From DASYLJ01 sp964432595 (GTDB taxonomy: Bacteria > Desulfobacterota > Binatia > DP-6), in NCBI GenBank assembly GCA_964432595.1, contig CAYSOF010000001.1, positions 186,001 to 250,000 on the forward strand: a stretch of DNA of 64,000 nucleotides, in the 5' to 3' direction. The notes beneath the pieces were generated by a model, which searched no databases, was not told the DNA's origin, and worked only from the letters and a program-made list of their open reading frames with translations. Made by a program: the position numbers and the translations under genes. Below are positions 33,184 to 45,736 of this stretch, piece after piece. Position 1 is the stretch's first letter. Each line of letters starts with the position of its first letter.

Positions 33184-33663
33184 ATGAAGAGGTTCCTTTT
33201 GGCCCTGACGCTGGCCGTCGTGCCGGCGTTGGCCGCCGCCGACGACATGTGGAAGTGGACCGACGCCGGCGGCGTCGTCCACTACTCGAACATCGAGAGC
33301 CGCGTGCCGGCAGACGCCGACGCCGTGAAGACGCGGATCATCCGCGAGGTCAACACGATCCCGACTGACGGCCAGCTTCGCATGGTCGAGGGCGAGGTCG
33401 TCGAGCCGGCGGTCGACATGCCGGCCGCGCCGCGGAAGCGCGTCTCGAAGATCTACGACGAGGACCGTCTCCGTCGCGGCTGCTTCACCGCCGGCGTCCT
33501 GTTCTTCGGCGGCTGGTCGCACGCCAACGACATCAGCCCGGTGATGAACTGCCTCCCGTACATGTTCGGCCCGGAGGCCTGGCTGAACGCCGCGAAGGCC
33601 GAGCTCGCGCTGCGCCAGAACGGCATCAGCGAGCGCGAGCTCACCCGCTCGATGTGGCAGTAG
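33184..33663 (+). CDS. DUF4124-domain exported protein
   Basis: A 159-residue periplasmic protein. The signal peptide MKRFLLALTLAVVPALAAA is followed by a DUF4124 motif (MWKWTDAGGVVHYSNIESRVP), a domain often found beside peptidoglycan or envelope modules; the remaining segment (CFTAGVLFFGGWSHANDISPVMNCLPYMFG) has two Cys and is unrecognised. ATG at 33184 is preceded by AAGGGAG. It is read divergently from the TetR operon and convergently with the SDR gene. Confidence 0.75.
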   Translation: MKRFLLALTLAVVPALAAADDMWKWTDAGGVVHYSNIESRVPADADAVKTRIIREVNTIPTDGQLRMVEGEVVEPAVDMPAAPRKRVSKIYDEDRLRRGCFTAGVLFFGGWSHANDISPVMNCLPYMFGPEAWLNAAKAELALRQNGISERELTRSMWQ

Positions 33664-33668
33664 ACGAT

Positions 33669-33702
33669 GTCCTGGCCGGGCCTTCCGAGGTCCGGCCAGG
33701 AC
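33669..33702. terminator. Bidirectional hairpin between convergent genes
   Basis: GTCCTGGCCGG (33669-33679) is the exact complement of CCGGCCAGGAC (33692-33702), an 11-bp stem with a 12-base loop. It sits 6 bases after the DUF4124 stop and 12 bases before the SDR stop, where a shared terminator would be expected. No T-run is present. Confidence 0.5.
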
Positions 33703-33713
33703 TCGTCCATTGA

Positions 33714-34463
33714 CTACATGGACGCGCCGCCGTCCATACGGATCACCTGACCGGTGATCCAGGAGCCCTCGTCGGAGGCGAGCCACACCGCGGCGCGACC
33801 GATCTCCGACGGCTCTCCCGCGCGACCGAGCGGGATCGAGCGCACGACCGTGTCGCCGAGGAACTTGATCAGCCGCTCTCCCATGTCGGAGCGGACCAGG
33901 CCGGGCGCGATGCAGTTCACCCGCACGCCGGCACCGGCGACCTCCTTGGCGATCACGCGCATCATCGTGTTCACCGCGGCCTTGGCGGCGTAGTACGGCG
34001 CGCCGCCGGGCGCGGCCATGTCGGCGCCGATCGACGAGATGAAGATCAGGCTGCTGCCGCGGTGCTCCAGCAGATGGGGCAGGGTGGCGCGGGCGGTGAA
34101 GAAGGCGCCGTCGAGATCGGTCGCCATGACCCGTCGCCACTCCTTCGGGTCCATCTCGGCGACGGGCTGGACGCGGCTCGCGACGCCGGAGTTCGCGACG
34201 GCGATGTCGATGCCGCCGAGGGCCTTCGCGGCCTCGGCGACCATCGCGTCGACGGCCGGCTGCTCGCCGACGTCGGCCTGCAGCGCGACCGCGCGACGTC
34301 CGAGCTTGCGGACATCCGCGGCGGTCGCGTCCGCCTCGGCGGCGCTGCGACGATAGTTGATCGCAACGTCGCAGCCTTCGCGCGCGAGCTCGAGCACGAT
34401 GCCCCGACCGATGCCGCGGCCGCCGCCGGTGACCAAGGCGCGCTTGCCGTCGAGGCGACCCAT
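33714..34463 (-). CDS. Short-chain dehydrogenase/reductase (FabG-like)
   Basis: A 249-residue SDR: LVTGGGRGIGRGIV nucleotide site, a SSIGADMAAPGGAPYYAAKAAVN active site with YxxxK, VRVNCIAPGLVRSDMG, and the family C-terminus SWITGQVIRMDGGASM. Likely NADPH-dependent 3-oxoacyl or related reductase; FabG itself or a close relative. ATG at 34463 has AGGAGG four bases upstream. It follows atpC on the same strand; a repeated palindrome lies in the 32-base gap. Confidence 0.88.
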   Translation of the reverse strand: MGRLDGKRALVTGGGRGIGRGIVLELAREGCDVAINYRRSAAEADATAADVRKLGRRAVALQADVGEQPAVDAMVAEAAKALGGIDIAVANSGVASRVQPVAEMDPKEWRRVMATDLDGAFFTARATLPHLLEHRGSSLIFISSIGADMAAPGGAPYYAAKAAVNTMMRVIAKEVAGAGVRVNCIAPGLVRSDMGERLIKFLGDTVVRSIPLGRAGEPSEIGRAAVWLASDEGSWITGQVIRMDGGASM

Positions 34464-34478
34464 CGGTCCTCCTTGGCT

Positions 34479-34494
34479 GGTTCGACGTCGAACC
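34479..34494. repeat. 16-bp palindrome GGTTCGACGTCGAACC, copy 1
   Basis: A perfect palindrome 1 base past the atpC stop codon and 15 bases upstream of the SDR start codon. The same 16 bases recur at 47304-47319 just after the gyrA stop. Confidence 0.7.
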
Positions 34495-34495
34495 G

Positions 34496-34761
34496 CTAGG
34501 CGGCGACGGGCTCGCCCGAGTCGGCGAGCACGGTCATCACGTTGTCGCGCACCTCGGCGAAGCCGCCGCCGATCTGGAAGCTCACGACCTTCGAGTCCTG
34601 CTTGTACGACAGGATGCCCGGCTCGAGCAGCGTCACGAGCGCGGCGTGATCGGGCAGCACGCCGATCTGGCCGTACGCGCCCGGCGCCGTCACCTCGCGG
34701 ACCACCTCGTCGGCGAGCTGACGCTCGGGCGTGTAGACGCGGAGCCGGAGCGAGTCTGCCA

Positions 34762-34762
<1 letters not shown>
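34496..34762 (-). CDS. atpC: ATP synthase F1 subunit epsilon, short form
   Basis: An 88-residue epsilon subunit containing only the N-terminal beta-sandwich: LRLRVYTPERQLADEVVREVTAPGAYGQIGVLPDHAALVTLLEPGILSYK and VSFQIGGGFAEVRDNVMTVLADSGEPV. The C-terminal helical hairpin that regulates ATP hydrolysis in 130-140 residue epsilons is absent. The start shares one base with the atpD stop (TGATG), coupling the two. Confidence 0.93.
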
Positions 34763-37055
<2,293 letters not shown>

Positions 37056-37059
37056 CGAC

Positions 37060-38568
<1,509 letters not shown>

Positions 38569-38594
38569 CGACTATTCCCCCCGGCTGAGACGGC

Positions 38595-39137
38595 TCAGGA
38601 GCCGTCCCCGGCCATCTCGCTGCTCATGCGAGCGAGCTGCGTTCGCACACTGCCATCGTAGACGGTCCCACCGACGTCGAGCTCGACGCCCCCGATGAGC
38701 TCGGGATCGACCTCCGTGGTGACCAGTACCTCTCCGCCGACCAGCTTCCGGGCGAGCTCGGTGAGCTCGGTCTTCTCGGCGCTGGTGAGCGGCATGGCCG
38801 AGCGCATCCGCACCCGGCGGCGACCCAATGCCTCGTCGACCATCGCTTCGTACGCGGCCGCGACGTCCGGCAGTAGAGCGAGCCGGTCGCGGTCGGCGAG
38901 CAGACGGACGAGGTTGCCGACGTTGGTCGAGACGCCCAGGCTGCCGACGACTTCGCGCACGATGCCCTGGCGCGCGGTGGCGTCGATGCCCGGGTTGAGC
39001 ACGACGGCGCGCAGGCGCGCGTCGTCGAACGTGGCGGCCGCGCGGGACACCTCTTCGCCGACCGCGTCGAGCGCGCCGTCGGCACGCGCGAGATCGAACA
39101 GGGCCCGGGCGTATCGCTTGCCGAGGCCGCCCGTCAC
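38595..39137 (-). CDS. atpH: ATP synthase subunit delta
   Basis: A 180-residue peripheral-stalk subunit of the OSCP/delta family: LGKRYARALFDLARADGALDAVGEEV near the start and TTEVDPELIGGVELDVGGTVYDGSVRTQLARM at the end, where the family has its conserved I-GG motif. It joins F1 to the b/b' dimer. Its ATG overlaps the atpF stop as ATGA. Confidence 0.95.
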   Translation of the reverse strand: MTGGLGKRYARALFDLARADGALDAVGEEVSRAAATFDDARLRAVVLNPGIDATARQGIVREVVGSLGVSTNVGNLVRLLADRDRLALLPDVAAAYEAMVDEALGRRRVRMRSAMPLTSAEKTELTELARKLVGGEVLVTTEVDPELIGGVELDVGGTVYDGSVRTQLARMSSEMAGDGS

Positions 39138-39637
39138 GGTGTCGGCCCCGCAGCGCCGACGAAGTCGCGGACGAACCGCTCCTGGTCGGCGGGAGTGAGC
39201 GACTGCCTCACGATGGCGGTGGCGCTCCGAATGGCCTCCTCGATGACCTCGTTGCGGACCTCGCGCTTCGCTGCAGCGGTCTCCTGATCGGCGAGCAGCT
39301 TGGCGTCGGAGCGGATGCGCTCGGCGACGTTGCGCGCCTGGGTCAGCAACACGTCGCGCTCCCGCTCGGCGGCGGAGCGCAGATCGTTCTTGAGACGCTC
39401 GCGCAGCGCGGGCAGATCGGCCAGATCGCGCTGGAGCTGCGCGCGTAGCTTCTGGGCCTCTTCGCGGGCGGTGGCGCCGGCGGCGAGCGCGTCGCGGATC
39501 TTCTCGGTGCGGTCGCGGAAGTATTCCTTGATGGGCCCGCGGCCCTTCCAGATGATCAGGCCGAGGAACAGGCCGAAGTTGATCGCCGGAAAGACGAGGT
39601 CGGTGATCGAAGGATGATGCGCGCCGTGCTCGACCAT
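39134..39637 (-). CDS. atpF: ATP synthase F0 subunit b
   Basis: A 167-residue b-type subunit: an N-terminal membrane helix (TDLVFPAINFGLFLGLIIWKG), then a long charged coiled coil (FRDRTEKIRDALAAGATAREEAQKLRAQLQRD ...) that forms the peripheral stalk. The start at 39637 shares a base with the stop of the preceding b' gene (TGATG); a longer open reading frame exists upstream but overlaps b' and lacks homology. Confidence 0.92.
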   Translation of the reverse strand: MVEHGAHHPSITDLVFPAINFGLFLGLIIWKGRGPIKEYFRDRTEKIRDALAAGATAREEAQKLRAQLQRDLADLPALRERLKNDLRSAAERERDVLLTQARNVAERIRSDAKLLADQETAAAKREVRNEVIEEAIRSATAIVRQSLTPADQERFVRDFVGAAGPTP

Positions 39638-40062
39638 CAAACAGCCCGTCCCATCACCGTGCGCGCGACCTCGCGCGCAATGCCCTCGACGTCGGCACGG
39701 AGCTCCTTGCGCGCGAGCGCGACTTCCTCGGCCACGCGCGACCGCACGTCGGCCAGCGTCCGCTGCGCGTCTTCCGTCGCCTCGGTGATGAGCCGCTTCT
39801 GCTCGGCCTCGGCGGCGCGCAGGATCTCGTGGACGTCGCGCTGGGCCTCGGCCTTCGTCTGCTCGAGCGCGACCGCATGCTCGCGCCGCAGCTGCTCCGC
39901 CTCCGCCTGGACCTTCTTCGCCTCCTCGACGGCGCCTTCGGAGCGCGCGCTGCGCTCCTTCAACAGCTTCATGGTCGGGTCGAACCACCACTGCTTCAGG
40001 CAGACCCAAAGCAGGAGGAACAGACCGATCTGTATGAAGAAGCTGTAGTCAGGCTGCAGCAT
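39637..40062 (-). CDS. ATP synthase F0 subunit b'
   Basis: A 141-residue b'-type subunit: membrane helix FFIQIGLFLLLWVCLKQWWFDPTM followed by a coiled coil rich in Glu, Ala and Arg. With the neighbouring b subunit it would form a heterodimeric stator, the b/b' arrangement of photosynthetic bacteria and several deltaproteobacterial groups. First gene of the left-arm ATP synthase block. Confidence 0.9.
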   Translation of the reverse strand: MLQPDYSFFIQIGLFLLLWVCLKQWWFDPTMKLLKERSARSEGAVEEAKKVQAEAEQLRREHAVALEQTKAEAQRDVHEILRAAEAEQKRLITEATEDAQRTLADVRSRVAEEVALARKELRADVEGIAREVARTVMGRAV

Positions 40063-40109
40063 TCGGGATGCGGACGATGTGGGTGAGGGCGGGGCGCAGA
40101 CGCGCCGAG

Positions 40110-40643
40110 CTACTTGGCGCCCTCGGAATGCACCTTGAGCGGCGGTGTCTCGGGACGCTCGAGGTGCGCGACCTTACCCTTGTCGGCACGCTGCGAGTCG
40201 CCCCCCATCGAGCACTGGCCTTCGAAGACGACGCCTTCGTGGATGACCAGGCTCGGCGTGGAGATGTTCCCGAAGAGCTTGCCGGGGGCGCGGATCTCCA
40301 GACGCTTGCGCGCGGTGACGTCGCCGGTGACCCGACCGTGGATCACGATCGCGTTGCCGGTGATCGTCGCGTTGACGACGGCGCTCTCGCCGATCGTCAG
40401 CGTGTCCTGCGCGGAGATCTCACCCTCGATCTGCCCCTCGATACGGACGGGACCTTCGAAGTTGAGCTTGCCGGTGACCCGGCTTCCCTTGCCCAGAAAG
40501 GCACTCGTACCGCTTCCATCCTCGGGCATGGCCTTGCTCCTGTCGCGCTCGCCCACCGCCGCATCTCCCTGGCTCGACCCCGCGACGGGCGGCAGGTTGT
40601 AGCCTCGGTCGTTGCGCTCCCGATCCTTGCCGAATATCGCCAT
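40110..40643 (-). CDS. Bactofilin family cytoskeletal protein
   Basis: A 177-residue bactofilin: an unstructured N-terminus (about 45 residues), then the right-handed beta-helix repeat region SAFLGKGSRVTGKLNFEGPVRIEGQIEGEISAQDTLTIGESAVVNATITGNAIVIHGRVTGDVTARKRLEIRAPG, and a charged tail. Bactofilins polymerise without nucleotides; in Myxococcus they scaffold the ParABS system at the cell poles. Its position right after parAB supports a similar role here. Confidence 0.92.
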   Translation of the reverse strand: MAIFGKDRERNDRGYNLPPVAGSSQGDAAVGERDRSKAMPEDGSGTSAFLGKGSRVTGKLNFEGPVRIEGQIEGEISAQDTLTIGESAVVNATITGNAIVIHGRVTGDVTARKRLEIRAPGKLFGNISTPSLVIHEGVVFEGQCSMGGDSQRADKGKVAHLERPETPPLKVHSEGAK

Positions 40644-40756
40644 CGAAGTACTCCGCGGGTGTGCCGGGCAAAGGTCCGCCGAACGCGCGACCGACCCGGA
40701 ACGCGTGGCTTCTAGCACCGGCCCGAAGGCGGTGTCAAAACACCAACGCGCGGTTT

Positions 40757-41626
40757 TCAGCCCCGAGACGAACCGCGCAGACGGTCGATCAGGCGGTCGA
40801 GCTCGGCGTCCGAGTAGAACTCGATCTCGATCGATCCGCCGCGTGCCCGCGGTGTGAGACGGACGCGCGTTCCGAGCGCCCGCGTGAGCTCCTCGGACAC
40901 CGCGTGCCAGTGTGGATCCTGCGCGAGGCTCACCGCCTGCGTGCGTCGCGATGGCTTCGTGCGCCGCGCGGCGGCGAGGCGTTCCGCCTCGCTCTTCGGG
41001 ATCTTCCGGGCCGTGATGTCGCGCGCGAACTCGACCTGCTCCGCGGTGCCTTCGACCGACAGGACGGCGCGTGCGTGTCCCGCCGTCAGCTCGCCGCTCT
41101 CGAGCTGTACCTTCACCGCCTCGGGGAGCGATAGCAGCCGCAGGGAGTTCGCCACCGCCGGACGGCTCTTGCCCACCTGGCGAGCGATCTCCTCCTGCGT
41201 GAGCCCGTAGACATCGATCAGATGGCGATACGCCTCGGCTTCCTCCAGCGGGCTCAGGTCTTCGCGCTGGATGTTCTCGATCAGCGCGAGCTCGAGGCGT
41301 GTCTGCGGGTCGGCGTCGCGGATGACGACAGGCACCTCGTCGAGCCCGACCTGCGTGGCCGCGCGCAGGCGGCGTTCGCCGGCGATGACTTCGTAGCCGG
41401 CGCCCGTGCGGCGCACGACGATCGGCTGCAGCAGGCCGTGCTGGCGGATCGAGTCGGCCAGCGCCGCGAGCGCCTGGGCGTCGAAGTGACGTCGCGGCTG
41501 GTCGGGATTGGCGACGATCTCGCGCAGGGGAACCGTCGTGCGGGGAACGTCGGTGCGCGGGGACGGCGCCGACGGCGGTGCGCCGGGCAAGAGAGCCTCG
41601 AGCCCACGGCCCAATGCCTTTCGCAT
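40757..41626 (-). CDS. parB: Chromosome partitioning protein ParB (partner of ParA)
   Basis: A 289-residue ParB: MRKALGRGLEALLPG N-terminal ParA-stimulating motif, then IVANPDQPRRHFDAQALAALADSIRQHGLLQPIVVRR, the CTP-binding GERRLRAA and ENIQREDLSPLEEAEAYRHL, the HTH LTQEEIARQVGKSRPAVANSLRLL, and a C-terminal dimerisation tail. It loads on parS and drives chromosome segregation with ParA, 26 bases upstream. A second ParB-like gene is on the other side of the origin. Confidence 0.96.
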   Translation of the reverse strand: MRKALGRGLEALLPGAPPSAPSPRTDVPRTTVPLREIVANPDQPRRHFDAQALAALADSIRQHGLLQPIVVRRTGAGYEVIAGERRLRAATQVGLDEVPVVIRDADPQTRLELALIENIQREDLSPLEEAEAYRHLIDVYGLTQEEIARQVGKSRPAVANSLRLLSLPEAVKVQLESGELTAGHARAVLSVEGTAEQVEFARDITARKIPKSEAERLAAARRTKPSRRTQAVSLAQDPHWHAVSEELTRALGTRVRLTPRARGGSIEIEFYSDAELDRLIDRLRGSSRG

Positions 41627-41652
41627 GCCAGACTCCTTAATTTCTGTCTTTC

Positions 41653-42450
41653 TTATCCTTCGGCACGCCGCGCGCCGGGCGCGGTCTCGTGCCGCTGGGT
41701 GAGCACTTCGACAGCGAGCGCACGGTACGCAACGGCCCCCCGCGAGCTCGGGTCGTAGATCAGCACGGGGACGCCGTGGCTCGGGCTCTCCGAGAGTCGC
41801 ACGTTGCGCGGGATCACCGTCCTGTAGACCTGGGCGCCGAAATGCGTGCGAACCTCGGCCTGTACTTGACGCGCGAGGCTGTTCCGCCCGTCGAACATCG
41901 TCAGTAGCAGCCCGTCCAGCGCCAGCGTGGGGTTCAGCGCGTCACGCACACGACCGACAGTGTCCAGCAGAGCGGTCAGACCCTCGAGCGCGTAGTACTC
42001 GGCCTGAAGCGGGACGAGGACGCCGTCGGCGGCGCGGAGCGCGTTCACGGTCAGCAGACCGAGCGACGGAGGGCAATCGATGAGGATGAACTCGTAGGCC
42101 TCGCGAACGGTGGCCAGGGCCTCGAACAGCCGGTGCTCGCGTTCAGGCATGTTGACCAGCTCGACCTCGGCGCCGACCAGATCGCGCGTCGCAGGCAGAA
42201 CGTCGAGGTTCTCGACGGAAGTCGGATGCGTGACCTCGGTGGCCTGGCGCCCGCCGATGATCACCTCGTAGACGTTGGCGTGCAGGTCCGCGTGATGCCG
42301 CCCGACGCCGGTCGTGGCGCTACCTTGGGGATCGAGATCCACCAGCAGCGTGCGGTGGCCGGAGAGCGCGAGCGCGGCAGCGAGATTGATGGCGGTCGTC
42401 GTCTTTCCCACCCCACCCTTCTGATTCGCCACAGCTACGACGCGACCCAT
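41653..42450 (-). CDS. parA: Chromosome partitioning ATPase ParA
   Basis: A 265-residue deviant-Walker ATPase: GRVVAVANQKGGVGKTTTAINLAAALA (KGGxGKT), LLVDLDPQGSATTG (Walker A'), LIDCPPSLGLLTVNAL (Walker B) and PRNVRLSESPSHGVPVLIYDP. It forms the gradient that moves ParB-bound origins. ATG at 42450 is the family start; the frame extends 15 codons further without homology. Confidence 0.96.
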   Translation of the reverse strand: MGRVVAVANQKGGVGKTTTAINLAAALALSGHRTLLVDLDPQGSATTGVGRHHADLHANVYEVIIGGRQATEVTHPTSVENLDVLPATRDLVGAEVELVNMPEREHRLFEALATVREAYEFILIDCPPSLGLLTVNALRAADGVLVPLQAEYYALEGLTALLDTVGRVRDALNPTLALDGLLLTMFDGRNSLARQVQAEVRTHFGAQVYRTVIPRNVRLSESPSHGVPVLIYDPSSRGAVAYRALAVEVLTQRHETAPGARRAEG

Positions 42451-42516
42451 CGTCGACCACCTCCGACCGATGGGCCTGTAGCACACATGTGTCACCCGGG
42501 AAACGGGATGACGTGG

Positions 42517-43161
42517 TTAGAACGGGACGAATCGCAGCAAACGTCGCGCTTCCCCGCCGCCAGGGAGGGAATAGTCGCGAACTTCCACCAGTTCGAGACC
42601 GAGCCGCTTGGCGGTTTCGCGGGCGTGCCCCTCGTCCGTTCGTGGGGTCTGCATGGCGATCGCGAAACCGCCTGGCGCCACCAGCGGCTTCGCCACCGCG
42701 AGGAAAACCTCCAGGCGGAGCGCTCGTGAGACGGCGGCAGTCGCCGTTCCGCCCAGATCGCGGACGACGTCCTCCGCCCTGGCTTCGATCACACGCGCTC
42801 GCGGGAGGGGGATCGTCCGGATACTCTCAGCAAGGAAGCTGCATGGCCGTCGCCTGGGCTCCACCATCGTCACATCCAGGTCAGGACGGAGGCACCCGAG
42901 AATGATTCCCGGGAAACCCGCCCCGCTGCCGATGTCGACCACTGATCCGCTCGGCGGGAGCATCAGCGCGGCTGCCACCGAGTCGACCGCATGCTTCTCG
43001 AGCAGCGTCTGACGATCGCGCTCCCCGGTGAGATGGATTCGGCGGTTCCAGATGTCGAGGAGATCGAGGTGGCGGACGATCCGCTCGGCAGCCTCCACCG
43101 GAACGTCGACGCCTACCGTCGCGGCAGCCGTCCGCAGGACGTCGACCTCGGTGGCCCCCAT
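42517..43161 (-). CDS. rsmG: 16S rRNA m7G527 methyltransferase RsmG
   Basis: A 214-residue SAM-dependent methyltransferase (GidB/RsmG): WNRRIHLTGERDRQTLLEKHAVDSVAA, SAM site VDIGSGAGFPGIILGCLRPD, VEPRRRPCSFLAESIRTI and a conserved VSRAL motif. It methylates G527 of 16S rRNA. In many bacteria mnmE and mnmG stand between jag and rsmG; here rsmG is 6 bases from jag. Confidence 0.95.
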   Translation of the reverse strand: MGATEVDVLRTAAATVGVDVPVEAAERIVRHLDLLDIWNRRIHLTGERDRQTLLEKHAVDSVAAALMLPPSGSVVDIGSGAGFPGIILGCLRPDLDVTMVEPRRRPCSFLAESIRTIPLPRARVIEARAEDVVRDLGGTATAAVSRALRLEVFLAVAKPLVAPGGFAIAMQTPRTDEGHARETAKRLGLELVEVRDYSLPGGGEARRLLRFVPF

Positions 43162-43167
43162 GCACCG

Positions 43168-43845
43168 TCAGCGGCGCGAACGCCGCTCGGGAACGATGAG
43201 CAGCCGGCGGAACACGCCCTCACCCTCGCTGCGTGTCGTCACGCCGGGATCGCCTTCGAGCGTCAGGTGAATGATACGCCGGTCACGCGGGCTGAGAGGA
43301 TTCAGCGTCACGATCTGCCCGGTCTGCCGCGCCTTGCCCGCCAGACGCTTTGCGAGCTCTTCGAGGGATTCCTGTCGGCGCTCGCGATAGCCCTCGACGT
43401 CGATCGCGACCCGACCGCTCGCCGAGCGCTCGTCGCGCAGGACGATGCGGTTGACGATGTGCTCGAGCGCATCGAGCGTCTGGCCGCGCCGTCCGATGAT
43501 TGCGCCGCTGTCCGCCGTGAGCACCGACAGGACGATGTTGCCGTCGGCGTTCCTCTGACCGCTCGACTCGACGCGCGCATCGTCCGTGAGGTGTCGAAGG
43601 ATCTGCTCGAGAAGCTCGCGCGCCTGCGCAGCTCGAGCTGTTTCCTGAGAAACGTCTGCCTCCGTGACCGCCATGGACCGGAGCGTCGCTCGTACGCGCG
43701 CCTTCCTGCCGCCGAGCCCGAACACACCGGCCGGCGCGTTCTCGAGGATCTCGATTTCGACCTGTGACCGCTCTGCACGCAGCGCAGCTAGCGCGGTGTC
43801 GATCGCCTCGTCGATGCTTCCGCCCTCGCTCTCGACGCTGCGCAT
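43168..43845 (-). CDS. khpB: RNA-binding protein Jag/KhpB
   Basis: A 225-residue protein with three parts: a Jag N-terminal domain (SVESEGGSIDEAIDTALAALRAERSQVEIEILENAPAGVFGLGGRKARVR), a KH domain (DSGAIIGRRGQTLDALEHIVNRIVL) and an R3H domain (NPLSPRDRRIIHLTLEGDPGVTTRSEG). It binds RNA and is linked to cell elongation and division control. Encoded 3 bases after yidC, the conserved order. Confidence 0.95.
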   Translation of the reverse strand: MRSVESEGGSIDEAIDTALAALRAERSQVEIEILENAPAGVFGLGGRKARVRATLRSMAVTEADVSQETARAAQARELLEQILRHLTDDARVESSGQRNADGNIVLSVLTADSGAIIGRRGQTLDALEHIVNRIVLRDERSASGRVAIDVEGYRERRQESLEELAKRLAGKARQTGQIVTLNPLSPRDRRIIHLTLEGDPGVTTRSEGEGVFRRLLIVPERRSRR

Positions 43846-43848
43846 GGC

Positions 43849-45441
43849 TCAGGCCGCCTTCTGATCGGCTCGCAGCATCCACCACTGCTGCGCAATGCTC
43901 AGGAGATTGTTCACGAGCCAGTAGAGCACGAGCCCGGCGGGGAAGTTGATGAACATGAACGTGAACATGATCGGCATGATCATCATCATGCGCTGCTGCA
44001 TCGGATCGCCCTGCTGCGGCGTCATCTTCTGCTGCACGAGCATGCTGAGACCCATCAGAAGCGTGAGGACAGGAATCGGGACCCCGGCGACCATGAGCTT
44101 GTCGGGCGCAGACAGGTCGTTGATCCACAGCATGAACGGCGCATGCCGTAGCTCGATCGCGTGGTTCAGCGCGTTGTAGAGGCCGACGAAGATGGGGATC
44201 TGCAGCACCATCGGCAGGCAACCCGAGAACGGGTTCACCTGATGGCGCTTGTAGAGCTCCATCACCTCCTTCTGCAGCGCGGCCTGATCGTCCTTGAAAC
44301 GCTCGCGAAGCTTCGCCATCTCCGGCTGCAGCTTTTGCATCTCCTTCATGTTGCGGAGCGAGGTCTGCGTCAGCGGAATCGTGACCACCTTCACCAGGGT
44401 CGTCAGCACGATGATGTCGACGCCGTAGTTGCCGGTGATGCTGTGCAGCAGCTTCAGCAGGTAGAGCAGCGGCAACGCGATGAACCAGAACCAGCCGAAG
44501 TCGAGCGCGCGGTCGAGCTGATGGCCAGCTGCCGCCAGAATGTCGCGCTCCTTCGGCCCCATGAAGACGCGGTACGCGCCGCTCGTGTCCGCACCGCTTC
44601 GATCCAAGCGGACGACGGGAAGCTTCTCCGCTTTCTTCTCGTCGTCCTGCAGCCCCGTCGGCACGCTCTCCATCGTGACGCCGACCGTTCCGTCCGCCGG
44701 CAGCGCCAACGACACGAAGTACTGCGCGCTGAAGCCGGCCCACGCCGCGTCACCGACCGTGACCGTTTCGTCGGCGAAATCTGCGGTGGGGTGCTCGATC
44801 AGCTTCTGGTTCGCCAGCGCGATCGCGACCTCGTAGCCGGGCTGCTGTCCACCGGCGGCGCCCTCCTTGGCAATCGCGGTCAAGAACAAGCCCGGGGCGG
44901 CCCCGGCCGTCGTGACGTCGAATATATATCTGTTCCCCTTGAAAGTAAGCTTCTTCTCGAGCAGCCGACCGTCGGGAGCGGCACCCTTGAGCACCACTGT
45001 ACCCTGCTGCTCGCCGGTCAGCGTCAGGGACGTCACGTCGGGTGTGTAGACGACGCCGGCGTCGGTCGCCCCCGGGCCCAGGCTCATGGTCAACGGCAGG
45101 ACGGGCAGCTTGCCGACGAGGTCGAGCGGCGGACTGTCCTTGGCGACGGTCTCCTGGAACTTCTTGAGCCGCAGGCTCGCGAGCCGTCCGCCGGTCGACG
45201 TCAGCTCCGCGCGGATGACGTCCGTCTCGACGACGACGGGCGTCCCGCCCGCCATCACCGCGATGCCGCCGGCCGGCGCGGGTTTGGCCGCCGGTGCCGC
45301 CGCTTCCGGCGTCGTGGGAGGCACGATGGTGACCGGTGGCTCCGGCGGCATCTGCCGGTACGGCGCGACGACGAAGTTCTGGTAGAGCAGCAGCAGCAGG
45401 AACGACAATCCGACCGCCAGAAACACGCGCCTCTGATCCAC
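43849..45441 (-). CDS. yidC: Membrane protein insertase YidC
   Basis: A 530-residue Gram-negative-type YidC: N-terminal helix VFLAVGLSFLLLLLYQNFVVAPY, a large periplasmic beta domain (about 70-330), and the conserved membrane core from FGWFWFIALPLLYLLKLLHSITGNYGVDII to TSLRNMKEMQKLQPEMAKLRERFKDD, ending VLYWLVNNLLSIAQQWWMLR. It inserts membrane proteins such as the ATP synthase c subunit. A proline/alanine-rich linker lies after helix 1. Confidence 0.97.
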   Translation of the reverse strand: MDQRRVFLAVGLSFLLLLLYQNFVVAPYRQMPPEPPVTIVPPTTPEAAAPAAKPAPAGGIAVMAGGTPVVVETDVIRAELTSTGGRLASLRLKKFQETVAKDSPPLDLVGKLPVLPLTMSLGPGATDAGVVYTPDVTSLTLTGEQQGTVVLKGAAPDGRLLEKKLTFKGNRYIFDVTTAGAAPGLFLTAIAKEGAAGGQQPGYEVAIALANQKLIEHPTADFADETVTVGDAAWAGFSAQYFVSLALPADGTVGVTMESVPTGLQDDEKKAEKLPVVRLDRSGADTSGAYRVFMGPKERDILAAAGHQLDRALDFGWFWFIALPLLYLLKLLHSITGNYGVDIIVLTTLVKVVTIPLTQTSLRNMKEMQKLQPEMAKLRERFKDDQAALQKEVMELYKRHQVNPFSGCLPMVLQIPIFVGLYNALNHAIELRHAPFMLWINDLSAPDKLMVAGVPIPVLTLLMGLSMLVQQKMTPQQGDPMQQRMMMIMPIMFTFMFINFPAGLVLYWLVNNLLSIAQQWWMLRADQKAA

Positions 45442-45445
45442 GACG

Positions 45446-45736
45446 TCAGCCCTTTCTGGCCGGGATCGGGTCGTACCCGCCGGCGTTCCACGGATGGCAC
45501 CGCATCACGCGGCGAGCTGCCAGGAGGGTGCCCCGAGCGGCGCCGTGCTCCTCGAGGGCCTGCATCGCGTATTCCGAGCAGGACGGCGCGAAGCGGCAGC
45601 TCGGTGGCAACACTGGCCGCAGCAGGCCTCGGTAGAGCCGAACCGCCGCCAGCGGGACGGCGACGCTCCAGGGCCGCCGATCAGCGTCCGGGGACGAGCT
45701 CCAGCGTGCGCGCGAGTTCGGTGGCCGCTTGGGCAT
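45446..45736 (-). CDS. yidD: Membrane protein insertion efficiency factor YidD
   Basis: A 96-residue YidD: VRLYRGLLRPVLPPSCRFAPSCSEYAMQALEEHG and ARRVMRCHPWNAGGYDPIPARKG carry the conserved three-Cys pattern. The N-terminal 25 residues are not conserved and overlap the rnpA reading frame by 56 bases; the true start may be later, but no ATG or GTG lies between. It follows rnpA and precedes yidC by 4 bases. Confidence 0.9.
   Translation of the reverse strand: MPKRPPNSRARWSSSPDADRRPWSVAVPLAAVRLYRGLLRPVLPPSCRFAPSCSEYAMQALEEHGAARGTLLAARRVMRCHPWNAGGYDPIPARKG

Noticed and set aside
34479..34494. GGTTCGACGTCGAACC as a LexA box
   Set aside because: The arm order (GTTC...GAAC) is opposite to the Gram-positive consensus and does not match the spacing of known deltaproteobacterial LexA boxes.
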